Source: Prochlorococcus marinus str. MIT 1214 (lineage in GTDB: Bacteria > Cyanobacteriota > Cyanobacteriia > PCC-6307 > Cyanobiaceae). Taken from it: 64,000 nt of DNA. The notes below the pieces were generated by a model. It was given only the letters and a program-made list of their open reading frames with translations, did no database searches and was not told where the DNA came from. How positions within the stretch are numbered: the first letter of the stretch is position 1; each line of letters begins with the position of its first letter. Made by a program: the position numbers and the translations under genes. The stretch lies in NCBI RefSeq assembly GCF_027359355.1, contig NZ_CP114777.1, positions 1,860,001 to 1,924,000 on the forward strand, written 5' to 3'. Shown one piece after another: positions 9,232 to 19,337 of this stretch.

Positions 9232-10761
9232 TTGTCAAAGTCTGCTTGGCAGCTTTTGGGTGATTACCTAAAAGATACACAGTTGTTAGGATCTATACAA
9301 AGCACTCTCTACTGGGACCAAAATACATCTATGCCTATTGCCGGCTCCACTTGGAGAGGTGAGCAATTAAGTCTTTTAGCTAAGCAACTTCATGCAAGAC
9401 AAAGTTCTGAAAAGTTCGAAATTTTAATAAAAGAAGCAAAATCTGAACTTCAAAGCTTAAAAGAGAAAGACGATTTTGAATCTGAACTTATGACAGATAG
9501 GTTTAAAAATATTGAGTTGCTTGAGCAAGATTTTAATAGACAAAAAAGATTGGACCCTAAATTGGTTGTTGAGCTTGCAACAGCAAAGTCTGAAGGTTAT
9601 ATGTGTTGGCAGGAAGCCAGGAAAAATAATGACTTCAAAAGGTTTTCTCCAGCTCTTAAGAAATTAATTTCACTACGGACAGAGCAATCTAATCAGCTTT
9701 GTGAAGAAAGAAGTTGCTGGGAGACACTTTCCCAGCCTTTTGAACCGAACTTAACGATTAATCGTGTAAGCGAACTATTTGAACCTTTAAAAAAAAGATT
9801 GCCAGAATTGATTCAGAAGGCTGCGAAAATAACTAATAAAAAGAGTAAAAAATGGGATTTAGCAAATAGAGATCAAGAAAAGCTCTGTCAAATACTTTTA
9901 AATGATTGGTCTAGGGATCCTTCTAATACAGCTATAGCTAAGTCCCCTCATCCATTCTCAATAACTTTAGGTCCGGATGATTATCGAATTACGACTCGAA
10001 TAGTTAAAGGTCAGCCACTTTCTTGCTTATTAGCTACTGCACATGAGTGGGGACATTCTCTGTATGAACAAGGCTTGCCTTCTGAAAGTCACCAATGGTT
10101 TGCATGGCCATTAGGTCAAGCAACTTCTATGGCGGTTCATGAGAGTCAATCTCTATTTTGGGAAAATAGAATTGCTAGGAGCTTTTCATTTGCAAAGTCT
10201 TTTTGGCATCATTTTGAGAATGCAGGTGCTCCAATACACTCTGGAAATGATTTATGGATCAATCTAAATCCATTTACTCCAGGGTTGAATCGAGTAGAGG
10301 CCGATGAACTTAGTTATGGCTTGCACATAATGATTAGGACTGACTTGGAAATTGATCTTCTAGAGAGAGGGCTTTCTGTAGAAGATCTTCCTAATGAATG
10401 GAATAAAAGGTATTTGAATCTTCTTGGTGTTTTGCCAGAAAATGATACTGAAGGATGTTTGCAAGATGTTCACTGGAGTGAGGGGATGTTTGGTTATTTC
10501 CCTTCTTATTTGCTTGGTCATCTTATTAGCGCTCAGTTAACAAAAACTCTGGAAGAAGATTTAGGGAAAATTGAAAATATTATTGAAGCCAATGAAATCA
10601 GTAAAATTTTGGGTTGGCTTCGCAAAAATGTTCATCATCATGGGAGAAGTTTGGATTCCGAGGAACTTGTAAAGAAGGTCTCTGGAGCAACATTATCACC
10701 AAATTATTTTCTTGAATACTTAGACAATAAACTTGAAAAGCTTTCTACAATCTCTAATTAA
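9232..10761 (+). CDS. Carboxypeptidase Taq (M32) family metallopeptidase
   Basis: This 509-residue zinc carboxypeptidase removes C-terminal residues from peptides. The gluzincin motif HEWGH is at 271-275 and the third zinc ligand is probably E304 in HESQS; both are typical of M32. The protein is soluble with no signal peptide, so it likely acts in the cytoplasm on peptides from protein turnover. The start is TTG at 9232 (MSKSAWQLLGDYL) and the length matches the family. It is monocistronic, followed by a 127-bp gap before the pyrophosphatase gene. Confidence 0.93.
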   Translation: MSKSAWQLLGDYLKDTQLLGSIQSTLYWDQNTSMPIAGSTWRGEQLSLLAKQLHARQSSEKFEILIKEAKSELQSLKEKDDFESELMTDRFKNIELLEQDFNRQKRLDPKLVVELATAKSEGYMCWQEARKNNDFKRFSPALKKLISLRTEQSNQLCEERSCWETLSQPFEPNLTINRVSELFEPLKKRLPELIQKAAKITNKKSKKWDLANRDQEKLCQILLNDWSRDPSNTAIAKSPHPFSITLGPDDYRITTRIVKGQPLSCLLATAHEWGHSLYEQGLPSESHQWFAWPLGQATSMAVHESQSLFWENRIARSFSFAKSFWHHFENAGAPIHSGNDLWINLNPFTPGLNRVEADELSYGLHIMIRTDLEIDLLERGLSVEDLPNEWNKRYLNLLGVLPENDTEGCLQDVHWSEGMFGYFPSYLLGHLISAQLTKTLEEDLGKIENIIEANEISKILGWLRKNVHHHGRSLDSEELVKKVSGATLSPNYFLEYLDNKLEKLSTISN

Positions 10762-10888
10762 AATATACATTTATTAGGATAAAAATTAAGTAAAGCATAT
10801 CTTTTATTGAAATTTTTCTAAATTATTTGCCAGAACTTCATTTGCATTTACTGCGTTGATTTACCATGTAAGAACATAAAAAAATACT

Positions 10889-11476
10889 ATGGCTAACCTT
10901 GACCAAGCACCTAGCAGAACAATGCCTAATCTGCTTCATGTCTTACCTGCGTTTGCCAATGAATCTGAACATAGAGTCAACACAGTCGTTGAGTTGAATT
11001 CAAATACAATAAATAAATACGAGCTTATTACTGAAACAGGGCATCTAAAGCTTGATCGAGTTGGATATTCGTCCCTCGCCTACCCATTCGCTTATGGATG
11101 TCTTCCACGTACGTGGGATGAAGACGGTGATCCATTAGATATCGAAATTGTTAATGTTACAGAGCCGTTAGTACCCGGTTCAATAGTTGAAGCAAGGATT
11201 ATAGGAATAATGACCTTTGATGATGGAGGTGAAGTTGACGACAAAGTTATTGGCGTAATAGCCGATGATAAGAGGATGGATCACATAAAAAGCTTTGAAC
11301 AATTAGGTAAGCATTGGATTAAGGAAACAACTTATTATTGGGAGCATTATAAAGATCTTAAAAAACCAGGAACTTGTACAGTAAATGGCTTCTTTGGTGT
11401 TGAAAAAGCAGTTGAGATTATCAAATCCTGCGAGAAGCGTTACTTATCTGAAATAGATCCTAATTTAATTAATTAA
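10889..11476 (+). CDS. ppa: Inorganic pyrophosphatase, family I, with full catalytic set
   Basis: This 195-residue family I pyrophosphatase hydrolyses PPi to drive biosynthesis. By comparison with the E. coli enzyme the key residues are present: K43 and E45, R57, Y65 and Y69, the triad D79-G-D81-P-L-D84, D117/D118 with K119, and Y154-K155. The N-terminus carries about 30 extra residues before the core. It is one of two paralogues in the window; the other, at 26671, lacks the middle aspartate of the triad. This copy therefore looks like the standard enzyme. It converges on hemC with 14 bp between. Confidence 0.92.
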   Translation: MANLDQAPSRTMPNLLHVLPAFANESEHRVNTVVELNSNTINKYELITETGHLKLDRVGYSSLAYPFAYGCLPRTWDEDGDPLDIEIVNVTEPLVPGSIVEARIIGIMTFDDGGEVDDKVIGVIADDKRMDHIKSFEQLGKHWIKETTYYWEHYKDLKKPGTCTVNGFFGVEKAVEIIKSCEKRYLSEIDPNLIN

Positions 11477-11490
11477 ACTGTTTGAATGAC

Positions 11491-12438
11491 TTAGGCCCTT
11501 GCAGACTTGAAAATCTCTTCTAATATTTCTCCTGCACCACGGCCTTTTAATTCATTGGCTAAGTCTATTCCTATTTCCTCTGCAGAGCTTACCGATCCTT
11601 TTTTTATATCTCTAATTAATCTTTTACCATCTAAACTTGCGACCATTCCTTCAAGAATTAATTCATCGTTGTTAATTTCAGTTCTAACGCCTATTGGAAC
11701 TTGACACCCTCCTTCAAGCTCTCTGAGGAAAGACCTTTCTGCTAAACATCTTTTAGATGTTGATTCGTGTTCAAGTGTTTTTAAAATATCTAGTACCTCT
11801 TGTTGACCACTTACACATTCAATACCAAGAGCTCCCTGTCCCACAGCATGGAGTGAAATATCTGTTGGAATTAACTGATGTATTCGATTAGCAAAACCAA
11901 GCCTTTGCAATCCAGCAGCTGCCAAGATAAGACAGTCATATTCACCTGAGTCAAGTTTTTCTAATCGTGTAATAACATTTCCTCGTACATCTTTGAAAAC
12001 AAGATGTGGATAATGGTATCGCAATTGCGCAAGCCTTCTCAAGGAACTAGTCCCCACTACAGAACCTTCTGGCAGAGTCTCTAGTTTGTGAATTTGATTT
12101 GTCTCATTAACGACTAACGCGTCTGAAGGATCCTCCCTTTCAGTTATGCAGCCAAGAATTAATCCCTCTGGAAGATTTGTAGGTAAATCTTTCAATGAGT
12201 GGACTGCAATTTCGGCATGCCCAATAAGCATTTGAGCTTCAAGTTCTTTAGTGAAAAGTCCTTTATCTCCTATTTTTGCTAATGCCACATCAAGTATTTT
12301 GTCACCCTGCGTAGCCATTGCTTCTATAGTGATAGCAAGATCAGGATGGGCTTTTTGTAGTTCATCTCGTACCCAGTTCGTCTGAACCATGGCCAGCTGG
12401 CTTCGGCGAGAGGCGATGCGCAGTTGGTCTAGTGTCAT
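11491..12438 (-). CDS. hemC: Hydroxymethylbilane synthase (porphobilinogen deaminase)
   Basis: HemC joins four porphobilinogens into hydroxymethylbilane in the shared haem/chlorophyll/corrin pathway. The protein is 315 residues from ATG at 12438; a TTG at 12444 is also open but adds only two residues. Visible are HSLKDLPT with the catalytic aspartate, [18 protein letters not shown], and the dipyrromethane-binding cysteine C245 in [10 protein letters not shown]. It lies downstream of rpoD on the same strand with 155 bp between, so it could be partly co-transcribed. The family is secure. Confidence 0.96.
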   Translation of the reverse strand: MTLDQLRIASRRSQLAMVQTNWVRDELQKAHPDLAITIEAMATQGDKILDVALAKIGDKGLFTKELEAQMLIGHAEIAVHSLKDLPTNLPEGLILGCITEREDPSDALVVNETNQIHKLETLPEGSVVGTSSLRRLAQLRYHYPHLVFKDVRGNVITRLEKLDSGEYDCLILAAAGLQRLGFANRIHQLIPTDISLHAVGQGALGIECVSGQQEVLDILKTLEHESTSKRCLAERSFLRELEGGCQVPIGVRTEINNDELILEGMVASLDGKRLIRDIKKGSVSSAEEIGIDLANELKGRGAGEILEEIFKSARA

Positions 12439-12593
12439 TAGCAAATCTTTTCTATTTCTTTACCTTAAGCAGTCAACCATACCTAATTAAAATCCTGGAA
12501 AATAATTTAATAAGGTTGATGTGAAATGAAATCTATGATCTAGCTAAATATCTCTCTTTTCATTAGGGAAATTAAAGGTTATAAGTTTAATTT

Positions 12594-13853
12594 CTAATTT
12601 AGCTTGATATATTCTTTAAGAACCCCATTTCTATTTGGATGACGGAGTTTTCTGAGAGCCTTAGCCTCGATTTGTCTAATTCTTTCTCTAGTTACATCAA
12701 AAATTTGTCCAATTTCTTCAAGGGTTTTCATCCTTCCATCATCTAGGCCATAACGAAGTCTTAGAACATCCCTCTCTCTGGGACTTAATGTGGCGAGAAC
12801 ACCCTCCAAATCTTCTCTTAATAAGGTTTTTGCTACATCTTGTTCAGGATTTTCTATATCTGCTTCAATAAAGTCACCAAGTCTAGAATCTTCTTCTTTG
12901 CCAATAGGGGTCTCAAGAGAGATGGGGAGCTGGGCACTTTTGGCTATGAATCTGAGTTTCTCAATCGTCATTTCCATACTTTCAGCGATCTCTTCCTCTG
13001 TTGGTTTCCTTCCAAACTCTTGGCTTAAAACTTTAGTGGTTTTTTTGATTCGTGAAATTGTTTCGTACAAATGTACAGGCAAACGAATTGTTCGACTTTG
13101 ATCTGCAATTGCTCTGGTAATAGCCTGTCTTATCCACCAGGTAGCGTAAGTTGAGAATTTATATCCTTTCTCATGATCAAATTTCTCAGCTGCACGAATG
13201 AGTCCAAGACTTCCTTCTTGGATAAGATCTTGAAAAGACAGCCCTCTATTCATATATTTCTTGGCAATTGAAACTACTAATCGAAGATTCGATTGCACCA
13301 TTTTTTCTTTTGCTCGTCTACCAAGCATCAATCGCCTGCGGAAACGAGTTAATGGCATTTCTGCAAGAACTGCCCATTCTTTCACTGATGGGAAATGGCC
13401 ATTCTCACTTTCAAATTGCGCAGCTTCTTCCTCTAATTGAAGAAGATCAGCTATCTTTCTTGCCAATTCAATTTCTTCGTCTGGCCTGAGAAGCCTTATT
13501 CGTCCAATTTCTTGGAGATAAACCCTAATCGAGTCTTCGGTGTAAACACCCTTTGGTCCTATTTTTATACTTGCTAAAGCTTTAGCAGCAGCTTCTTGAG
13601 CACTAGATAGCACTGAAGCGTTATCATCATCATCCAGATCGATATCTGCGTCAGTTACTTGATTTGCTTCAGCAATTAATTTATCCGCCTCTAGATCTAA
13701 ATCAATTTTTAGATCATTTGATGATTCTTGAGGAAGGGTTTGGGTTTCTTTGGTCACGTTTACATTGGCGGCTGATTTTTTAATTTTTTTGGAATTATTT
13801 TTAGTTTCCTGATTAAGAGAAATATTTTTAGATGTCATTTTTTCCTTTAACAT
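12594..13853 (-). CDS. rpoD: Principal sigma-70 factor of RNA polymerase
   Basis: This group 1-like sigma factor has 419 residues. Region 1.2 is around [16 protein letters not shown]. Region 2 includes [32 protein letters not shown] and [14 protein letters not shown]. Region 3 and a region 4 helix-turn-helix follow ([18 protein letters not shown]). The N-terminal 90 residues are lysine- and acid-rich, as in other cyanobacterial principal sigmas. The start is ATG at 13853; an internal ATG at 13838 would remove five residues. The 411-bp upstream region is unusually long for this window and carries a candidate small gene. Group 2 sigma is the main alternative. Confidence 0.93.
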   Translation of the reverse strand: MLKEKMTSKNISLNQETKNNSKKIKKSAANVNVTKETQTLPQESSNDLKIDLDLEADKLIAEANQVTDADIDLDDDDNASVLSSAQEAAAKALASIKIGPKGVYTEDSIRVYLQEIGRIRLLRPDEEIELARKIADLLQLEEEAAQFESENGHFPSVKEWAVLAEMPLTRFRRRLMLGRRAKEKMVQSNLRLVVSIAKKYMNRGLSFQDLIQEGSLGLIRAAEKFDHEKGYKFSTYATWWIRQAITRAIADQSRTIRLPVHLYETISRIKKTTKVLSQEFGRKPTEEEIAESMEMTIEKLRFIAKSAQLPISLETPIGKEEDSRLGDFIEADIENPEQDVAKTLLREDLEGVLATLSPRERDVLRLRYGLDDGRMKTLEEIGQIFDVTRERIRQIEAKALRKLRHPNRNGVLKEYIKLN

Positions 13854-14079
13854 GATTTCCCCGATGGTTTTGTGGTGTGTTGCAACTCTCCGGTTATTGC
13901 CCGAAAAATTGGTCGGAATCTCCTAGAGATAATATTTCAGGAAAAACTATTTAATTTGTAAAAATTCAACAGAAACACTTTAATTTGAGATTGTCCTTAA
14001 TCGTGATAAATCTTGCGAAAAATCACATGACTTCAATATGGACTTGAAATTATGAAAGATGTTTTGTTGAGGAATGGAA
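13854..14079. other. Upstream region of rpoD and of a candidate small gene
   Basis: This AT-rich stretch between the rpoD start and the small ORF at 14080 probably carries the rpoD promoter or promoters on the minus strand. I see no open frame of note except a short MKDVLLRNGNV peptide, and no tRNA. Confidence 0.5.
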
Positions 14080-14205
14080 ATGTGTAAGCAAGGAAGTCAG
14101 GGGATTTCTCAGACCGGCTTATCTCAGAATGGGGTTTCCCTATTCTTGGTAAAGCTTCTAGTCTTCCCTCTGGGTGGAATTTTGCTAGTTCCACAACAGC
14201 TTTAA
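14080..14205 (+). CDS. Candidate 41-residue small membrane protein
   Basis: This frame is too short for routine ORF calling. ATG at 14080 follows a strong Shine-Dalgarno GAGGA (14069-14073) at 6-nt spacing; an upstream in-frame ATG at 14074 is too close to that site. The N-half is polar (MCKQGSQGISQTGLSQNG) and the C-half hydrophobic (VSLFLVKLLVFPLGGILLV), so one membrane helix is likely. Codon use is less AT-biased than in neighbouring genes. I do not recognise it as a known photosystem or cytochrome small subunit. The same DNA also folds into hairpins (14174-14194 and 14197-14210), so a non-coding RNA is the main alternative. Confidence 0.45.
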   Translation: MCKQGSQGISQTGLSQNGVSLFLVKLLVFPLGGILLVPQQL

Positions 14206-14264
14206 AGCTGCTAACAATTTAATGGTAGAAAAAATTTCTAAAGTCGGCAAGTATTAAAAAAGAT

Positions 14265-16508
14265 ATGAATCCTTTTGTATTCGATATTTGGTTACATATA
14301 GGTCGTGAAGGACGGTGTTTTTCTTATCAAGATGGAAATAATTTAAATATTGATTTAGGAGATGTTGTGACAGTGCGCCTGAAGGGGCAACTCATGCAAG
14401 GGTTGGTAGTTAAAAAGATAAAAAAAAATATCACTAGTTCACAGCAAAATATAAATAATTTTTCACTGAATAATGTAGAAACATTGGTACAAAAAGCAGC
14501 TATCAAAAAAGAATGGAGAGAGTGGCTAGAAGAAATTGCTCTTGATTTATATGTAAGTGATTTTCAAATGCTTAAGACCGCTCTACCTCCTGGTTGGTTA
14601 GGAAGGTCGAAACTATCGAATAGACCTAGAAGACTCTGGTGGGTAAAATTGTCTGGCAATAATAATGAGAAAAAGATATCTTCTCGACAGATTGAGTTAA
14701 AGAAAAATCTACTATTAAATGGAGGAGGGAAATGGCAAAAGGATTTGGAGGCTGAAGGATTTTCTTCTGTATTGATTAGAAACTTTGTCTCAGTTGGTTT
14801 TGGAGAAAGAGAAAAACGTCTTTTTCTTTTTAATTCCTTTGAGGATGAAGAATCTAATGATAAAAAGATTTTAAAGAGTGAGGCTCCTCAATCTTTAACG
14901 TTAGAGCAAAAATTGGCAAAAGAAAAATATGAGTCTCTTCCAAATGGATCAGCTCTTTTGCTCTGGGGTATTACTGGGTCTGGTAAGACGGAGGTATACT
15001 TACAAATTGCAGCGCTTGAGTTATCTGAAAGTAGACATTGTCTTATTCTTACACCCGAAATTGGGTTGGTACCACAATTAGTTGATCGTTTCCGAAATAG
15101 ATTTGGATTAAATGTTTTTGAATATCATAGTAATTGTTCAACTAAAGAGAAAATTGATACATGGAAGAGATCTTTAAACACTACAACACCTAGTGTTTTC
15201 ATTGGTACGCGCTCAGCTATTTTTCTACCATTATCCAACTTAGGATTGATAGTTCTTGATGAAGAACACGATAGCTCTTATAAACAGGAATCCCCTATGC
15301 CTTGCTATCATGCAAGAGATTTGGCAATTCATAGAGCAAAAAAAATAGGTGCTAAAGTAATACTTGGAACAGCAACTCCATCTTTAAATGTTTGGAAAAA
15401 TTTAAAACCCAATGGGAATGTAGTTGTTGCGAAATTAAACCATAGGATATCAAATCGTAAATTACCATCGGTTAATGTCGTAGACATGCGAGAAGAATTA
15501 GCTAATGGAAATAGAAGCTTAATTAGTAGATATCTAAAAAAACAACTTTTGAATATAAAAGAGAGTGGTAATCAAGCTATCATTTTAGTCCCTAGACGTG
15601 GATATAGTAGTTTTTTAAGTTGCCGTAGTTGTGGAGAGGTTGTTCAATGTCCTCATTGTGATGTTGCACTTACTGTACATCGTACCAAAGAGGGTAATCA
15701 ATGGTTGCGTTGTCATTGGTGTGACTTTCGTTCGAAAATTAGTGATAAATGTGGAGAATGTGGTTCAAATGCTTTTAAACCATTTGGAACTGGAACACAA
15801 AGAGTTATGGATCATTTAGAAAGAGAACTAGATGGTATAAGTTTATTAAGGTTTGATAGAGATACAACTAGAGGCCGTGATGGGCATAGATTGTTGCTAG
15901 AAAGATTTGCCGATGGTGACGCCGATATTTTAGTAGGTACTCAGATGCTTTCTAAGGGTATGGATTTACCAAAAGTAACTCTTGCCGTAATTTTAGCAGC
16001 AGATGGTTTACTGCACCGTCCTGATTTAATGGCTACTGAAGAAACTCTTCAACTCTTTATGCAATTAGCTGGTCGTGCTGGACGTGGAGAGCAACCTGGG
16101 AAAGTTGTAGTGCAAACTTATTGTCCTGATCATCCAGTTATTCTTCATTTAATTGACGGGAGGTACGAAGAATTTCTGAAAAAGGAGGAAAAGATCAGAA
16201 AAGAAGCTGGGATGGTTCCGTATAGTCGAGCTTGTTTATTAAGGTTCTCTGGAGAATCTTCAGAGTTGACATCAAATGGAGCATTTCATGTCTCATCAAA
16301 AATCCGAAATGCTTGCAGTGCGAAAGGTTGGAAATTGGTAGGTCCAGCACCTTCACTAGTTGAGAGGGTTGCAGGTAAAAGCCGTTGGCAAGTTCTTATG
16401 TATGGACCTGATTCAAGCCAAATCCCAATCCCTTACGGACCTGAATTATGGAAAAACTTACCAAAAGGAGTAAGCCTTTCAATTGATCCTGACCCTCTAC
16501 AACTATGA
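14265..16508 (+). CDS. priA: Primosomal protein N' (PriA helicase)
   Basis: PriA is a superfamily 2 helicase that reloads the replisome at collapsed forks. The 747-residue product has an N-terminal DNA-binding region, Walker A GITGSGKTEVY near 234-244, the Walker B box DEEHD at 332-336, helicase motif GTATPS, and the zinc-binding cysteines CRSCGEVVQCPHC and CHWCDF..CGECG inserted in the C-terminal helicase half. FGTGTQRV and QLAGRAGRGEQPG complete the set. The start is ATG at 14265. It is a monocistronic plus-strand gene, convergent with the DUF3153 gene 16 bp downstream. Confidence 0.96.
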   Translation: MNPFVFDIWLHIGREGRCFSYQDGNNLNIDLGDVVTVRLKGQLMQGLVVKKIKKNITSSQQNINNFSLNNVETLVQKAAIKKEWREWLEEIALDLYVSDFQMLKTALPPGWLGRSKLSNRPRRLWWVKLSGNNNEKKISSRQIELKKNLLLNGGGKWQKDLEAEGFSSVLIRNFVSVGFGEREKRLFLFNSFEDEESNDKKILKSEAPQSLTLEQKLAKEKYESLPNGSALLLWGITGSGKTEVYLQIAALELSESRHCLILTPEIGLVPQLVDRFRNRFGLNVFEYHSNCSTKEKIDTWKRSLNTTTPSVFIGTRSAIFLPLSNLGLIVLDEEHDSSYKQESPMPCYHARDLAIHRAKKIGAKVILGTATPSLNVWKNLKPNGNVVVAKLNHRISNRKLPSVNVVDMREELANGNRSLISRYLKKQLLNIKESGNQAIILVPRRGYSSFLSCRSCGEVVQCPHCDVALTVHRTKEGNQWLRCHWCDFRSKISDKCGECGSNAFKPFGTGTQRVMDHLERELDGISLLRFDRDTTRGRDGHRLLLERFADGDADILVGTQMLSKGMDLPKVTLAVILAADGLLHRPDLMATEETLQLFMQLAGRAGRGEQPGKVVVQTYCPDHPVILHLIDGRYEEFLKKEEKIRKEAGMVPYSRACLLRFSGESSELTSNGAFHVSSKIRNACSAKGWKLVGPAPSLVERVAGKSRWQVLMYGPDSSQIPIPYGPELWKNLPKGVSLSIDPDPLQL

Positions 16509-16524
16509 TTTGGCTTTATTCACA

Positions 16525-17616
16525 TTAAGGTGGTAACTCAGGGAAACCGAATCCCATTTGGAGGCGAATTCTTTGAAGGGATAAGCTCAGCAAAGTTAAA
16601 GCAATTATCAAGATAATCCCAATTGAAATTTCGTTCCATTTCCAATTTGAAATCTCCAGTTGATTAATCTGTCCAATTTCTAATGGAAAGAAAGTTAAAC
16701 CTTTTTTTAAAATAGGTTCTAAGGGGTTGGCTTTGAAATTATTTTTATTGCCAAGGTCATGAATAATTATGTTTATTTTTAATCCAGGAATTTTTGGAAT
16801 TCCTCTCAAATCAAAATAAATTTTAAAATTTTGACTGGTGCCAATTATCCAGTTTTTATTGTTTGTAATTATTTTAGGTTTATTTATGTTGAACCCGCTA
16901 GTCTTTGAAGCTACTGAAGCTATTTGCTCAAGTAAGTTATTTGCTTCTTCAAAACGAATAGTTGGTGATTCAAAATGCTGCTTACCCTCATGATTATGGA
17001 GCCTTAAAATACTATTCTCTATAGTAAGATTATTCTCAAATTCCATCTGCCATGGAATTGATTGACCCGAATTGCTATCTATATCAAGTGAAATCTTTAG
17101 TCGATCTGGACCTGTAACACTAAAATTAGTTGATATATCAACGCAACCACTCAAGAGGAAGGTTAATAAAATAATAATTAATAAAGTTATTATTGAAAAT
17201 CCAAAGTCTAGATTTTTTGTTGGGCCAGTTGGAGGATGATTTGTTTTCTTCTTCTCTTTCTTTGTTTTTTTAAATGACGATTTTAGAGATGGCTCCATCT
17301 CTAACTTTGGGATTTCTACAGACCAGTTTGAGGGTCTTGGTAAATGTGGAGCATCAAGTATTGATAAGAGTTGTTTGGCTTGTTGGCGGATTCTTTCTTT
17401 TTTGCTATGGATTAATGATTGACAAATACTTATCGCTTTTTGTTCATCACCTTTCCCCATGTATGCAGTAACTATAAGTAGCCTAAGTTCTCCTCCTATT
17501 GCAGTCTCTTCTTGAAAAGCTAGAAGTAAAGGGTCAACTATTTTTATGCAGAAATTATAATCACCTTTATCAAGGGCCGCTTCAGCAGCTTTTATAGCTG
17601 AAGCTATATTTGACAT
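16525..17616 (-). CDS. TPR-like N-domain fused to DUF3153 membrane protein
   Basis: This 363-residue protein has three parts. Residues 1-90 are helical and TPR-like (KAAEAALDKGDYNFCIKIVD, then AYMGKGDEQKAISICQ). A Lys-rich linker (113-125) leads to a hydrophobic segment (138-156) ending in LLSGC (154-158), which reads like a lipobox placed internally. From 159 on is a beta-rich domain of the cyanobacterial DUF3153 type with a second membrane helix near 330-350. The start ATG directly follows the argB stop (TAAATG), so translation is probably coupled. Function is unknown. The internal lipobox suggests fusion of a soluble protein to an ancestral lipoprotein. Confidence 0.75.
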   Translation of the reverse strand: MSNIASAIKAAEAALDKGDYNFCIKIVDPLLLAFQEETAIGGELRLLIVTAYMGKGDEQKAISICQSLIHSKKERIRQQAKQLLSILDAPHLPRPSNWSVEIPKLEMEPSLKSSFKKTKKEKKKTNHPPTGPTKNLDFGFSIITLLIIILLTFLLSGCVDISTNFSVTGPDRLKISLDIDSNSGQSIPWQMEFENNLTIENSILRLHNHEGKQHFESPTIRFEEANNLLEQIASVASKTSGFNINKPKIITNNKNWIIGTSQNFKIYFDLRGIPKIPGLKINIIIHDLGNKNNFKANPLEPILKKGLTFFPLEIGQINQLEISNWKWNEISIGIILIIALTLLSLSLQRIRLQMGFGFPELPP

Positions 17617-18531
17617 TTAACCTCTACCCATAACCATTGTTCCAATACCTGCATCAGTGAAAACTTCTAATAGAAGTGCGTGAGGACTCCTTCCGTCAAT
17701 GATATGGGCAGCATTCACACCCTGGGCTAGAGAACGAATACAACATTCAACTTTTGGCTTCATACCTGCTTTAACTATCCCTTTATCGATTAATTCTCTA
17801 GCTTCCGATAGACGTATCTTTTCTATTAAGGAAGAAGGATCATTTTCATTCATTAATATACCAGGAGTATCTGTTAGAAGGATTAATTTTTCGGCACCTA
17901 GTGCTGCCGCAAGCTCCCCAGCAACGGTATCAGCATTGATATTGTGTGATCTGCCATCCGAAGAGTTAGCAATACTCGAAATGACTGGGACGTAACCTTC
18001 CTCGAGAAGAGGGCTTAATATCTTTGTATTTACTTTTGCAACTTCTCCAACAAGACCATGACTTCCACCTCCAAGCGTTCTTGCCTCAATAAGCCCGCCA
18101 TCTATTCCACATAGTCCAACAGCTAAGCTTCCGTGATTGTTGATCCCACTAACTATCTGTTTATTTACTCTTCCAGCAAGAACCATTTCTACTACATCCA
18201 TGGTCTCGGTATTAGTAATACGTAAACCATCAAGGAAAACTGGCTGTATTCCTAATTTTTCCAACCATTGGTTTATTTCTGGCCCCCCACCATGAACGAC
18301 TACTATTTGTACTCCAACAGACGAAAGAAGAGCTAGATCTCTAAATACTGCACTCTGAAGTGCTTTGTCTACCATGGCTGACCCGCCATATTTAATTACG
18401 ATCCTTTTATTTGTAAAACGCTGAATATAAGGAAGCGCCTCACTTAACACTGAAACTCTTATTGAATCCTTATCTGTAAAGGGATTATTTAAATTCTTAC
18501 TGTAGTGAGCGGGTTGATCTTCTTTATTCAT
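17617..18531 (-). CDS. argB: Acetylglutamate kinase
   Basis: ArgB phosphorylates N-acetylglutamate, the second step of arginine synthesis, and in cyanobacteria is the target of PII activation. The 304-residue protein shows KYGGSAM near the N-terminus, [17 protein letters not shown], the GRVNKQIV region, and [20 protein letters not shown] with LLTDTPGIL. The start ATG overlaps the upstream DUF2854 gene by 8 bp and the stop abuts the DUF3153 start, giving a tight three-gene operon. PII control is family knowledge and is not shown here. Confidence 0.95.
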   Translation of the reverse strand: MNKEDQPAHYSKNLNNPFTDKDSIRVSVLSEALPYIQRFTNKRIVIKYGGSAMVDKALQSAVFRDLALLSSVGVQIVVVHGGGPEINQWLEKLGIQPVFLDGLRITNTETMDVVEMVLAGRVNKQIVSGINNHGSLAVGLCGIDGGLIEARTLGGGSHGLVGEVAKVNTKILSPLLEEGYVPVISSIANSSDGRSHNINADTVAGELAAALGAEKLILLTDTPGILMNENDPSSLIEKIRLSEARELIDKGIVKAGMKPKVECCIRSLAQGVNAAHIIDGRSPHALLLEVFTDAGIGTMVMGRG

Positions 18532-19087
18532 TTTCTTGTGGCTTTTCTTCTTGTTTTTGCGGAAGTAGGATTAAATCTATTTCACCTGGTGTTGGACAAA
18601 ATAATTCAGCGCACATACCTTTAGCAAAAAACCTTCCTAAACGTTCTTTTTGAGCATTCCATCTTTCTAAAGATATAGCAGCCATTTCAAATCTCATTCT
18701 TATTCCATAATTACCATCTTGAACCAATTCCTCTACCTCTGTAAGTTGGGGAGGACTGTCTATGTCCCAAAGCTTTAATACTCTGAGAGATGCTTCAAGC
18801 TGGCAAGATTGCCCATACCGCCATCTAGTCACATCGTTAACTAGATTCCCTAGTTCTTTAGGAGCTTTATCTCTATCTGAGGCAAACTTAGTTGCTGGAA
18901 CTACTCTTAGGGCAGGAGGCACCTCAGTCGTTTTTAGTGATATACCTATCAGAAAAATAGGTACTCCATAGAAGAAAGTTGGAACACTGAGGTTAGTTGC
19001 ATCAGTAAAATAGGCGGTTAGACCAACTAATGAAAGGGATGCTCCTCCGATAGTGATGAGGCTTGCCGGTGAAAGAAGTTTATTCAT
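18524..19087 (-). CDS. DUF2854 membrane protein
   Basis: This 187-residue protein, typical of cyanobacteria and plastid lineages, begins with two closely spaced hydrophobic helices (about 6-25 and 33-50: LVGLTAYF, then [15 protein letters not shown]) and then a soluble domain of about 135 residues ending in an acidic QEEKPQENE tail. I know of no assigned biochemical function. It is the first gene of the DUF2854-argB-DUF3153 run and overlaps argB by 8 bp. The gap of 53 bp to the divergent small gene at 19141 must hold both promoters. Confidence 0.8.
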   Translation of the reverse strand: MNKLLSPASLITIGGASLSLVGLTAYFTDATNLSVPTFFYGVPIFLIGISLKTTEVPPALRVVPATKFASDRDKAPKELGNLVNDVTRWRYGQSCQLEASLRVLKLWDIDSPPQLTEVEELVQDGNYGIRMRFEMAAISLERWNAQKERLGRFFAKGMCAELFCPTPGEIDLILLPQKQEEKPQENE

Positions 19088-19140
19088 GATTGTAATTTTG
19101 GCTAAAATCGAGCGCAGATGGGTTTTCAGGAGACAGTCTC

Positions 19141-19332
19141 ATGGCCTCACACCAAAAACAATTTTCTGAGTTAATTGAACTTGTAGAAAAACTAAACAAG
19201 GATAGAGCTTGGATTCTTGAACAATTAGATAGAGGTAGTTGGCCTGAATTTAGACCTGACTTGGCAGCTTTGGAGAGAGAATTAGGTCAACTCTTAACTA
19301 GGGCTACAGAATACATTGAAGAAAATTGTTGA
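19141..19332 (+). CDS. Small soluble protein, unknown function
   Basis: This 63-residue protein is preceded by a good ribosome-binding site (AGGAG about 9 nt before ATG). It is helical and charged (FSELIELVEKLNKDRAWILE, then LAALERELGQLLTRATEYIEE) with no cysteine or membrane helix, and looks like a two-helix coiled coil. I recognise no family. Composition matches real coding sequence and it fills the space between DUF2854 and ssb. It converges on ssb with 5 bp between the ends. Confidence 0.75.
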   Translation: MASHQKQFSELIELVEKLNKDRAWILEQLDRGSWPEFRPDLAALERELGQLLTRATEYIEENC

Positions 19333-19337
19333 TTTTT

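Noticed and set aside
14041-14264. Idea that the rpoD-priA gap encodes 6S, SRP, RNase P or tmRNA
   Set aside because: I could not find the diagnostic motifs of any of these RNAs by eye. The 6S idea is kept only as a test for the structured ORF.
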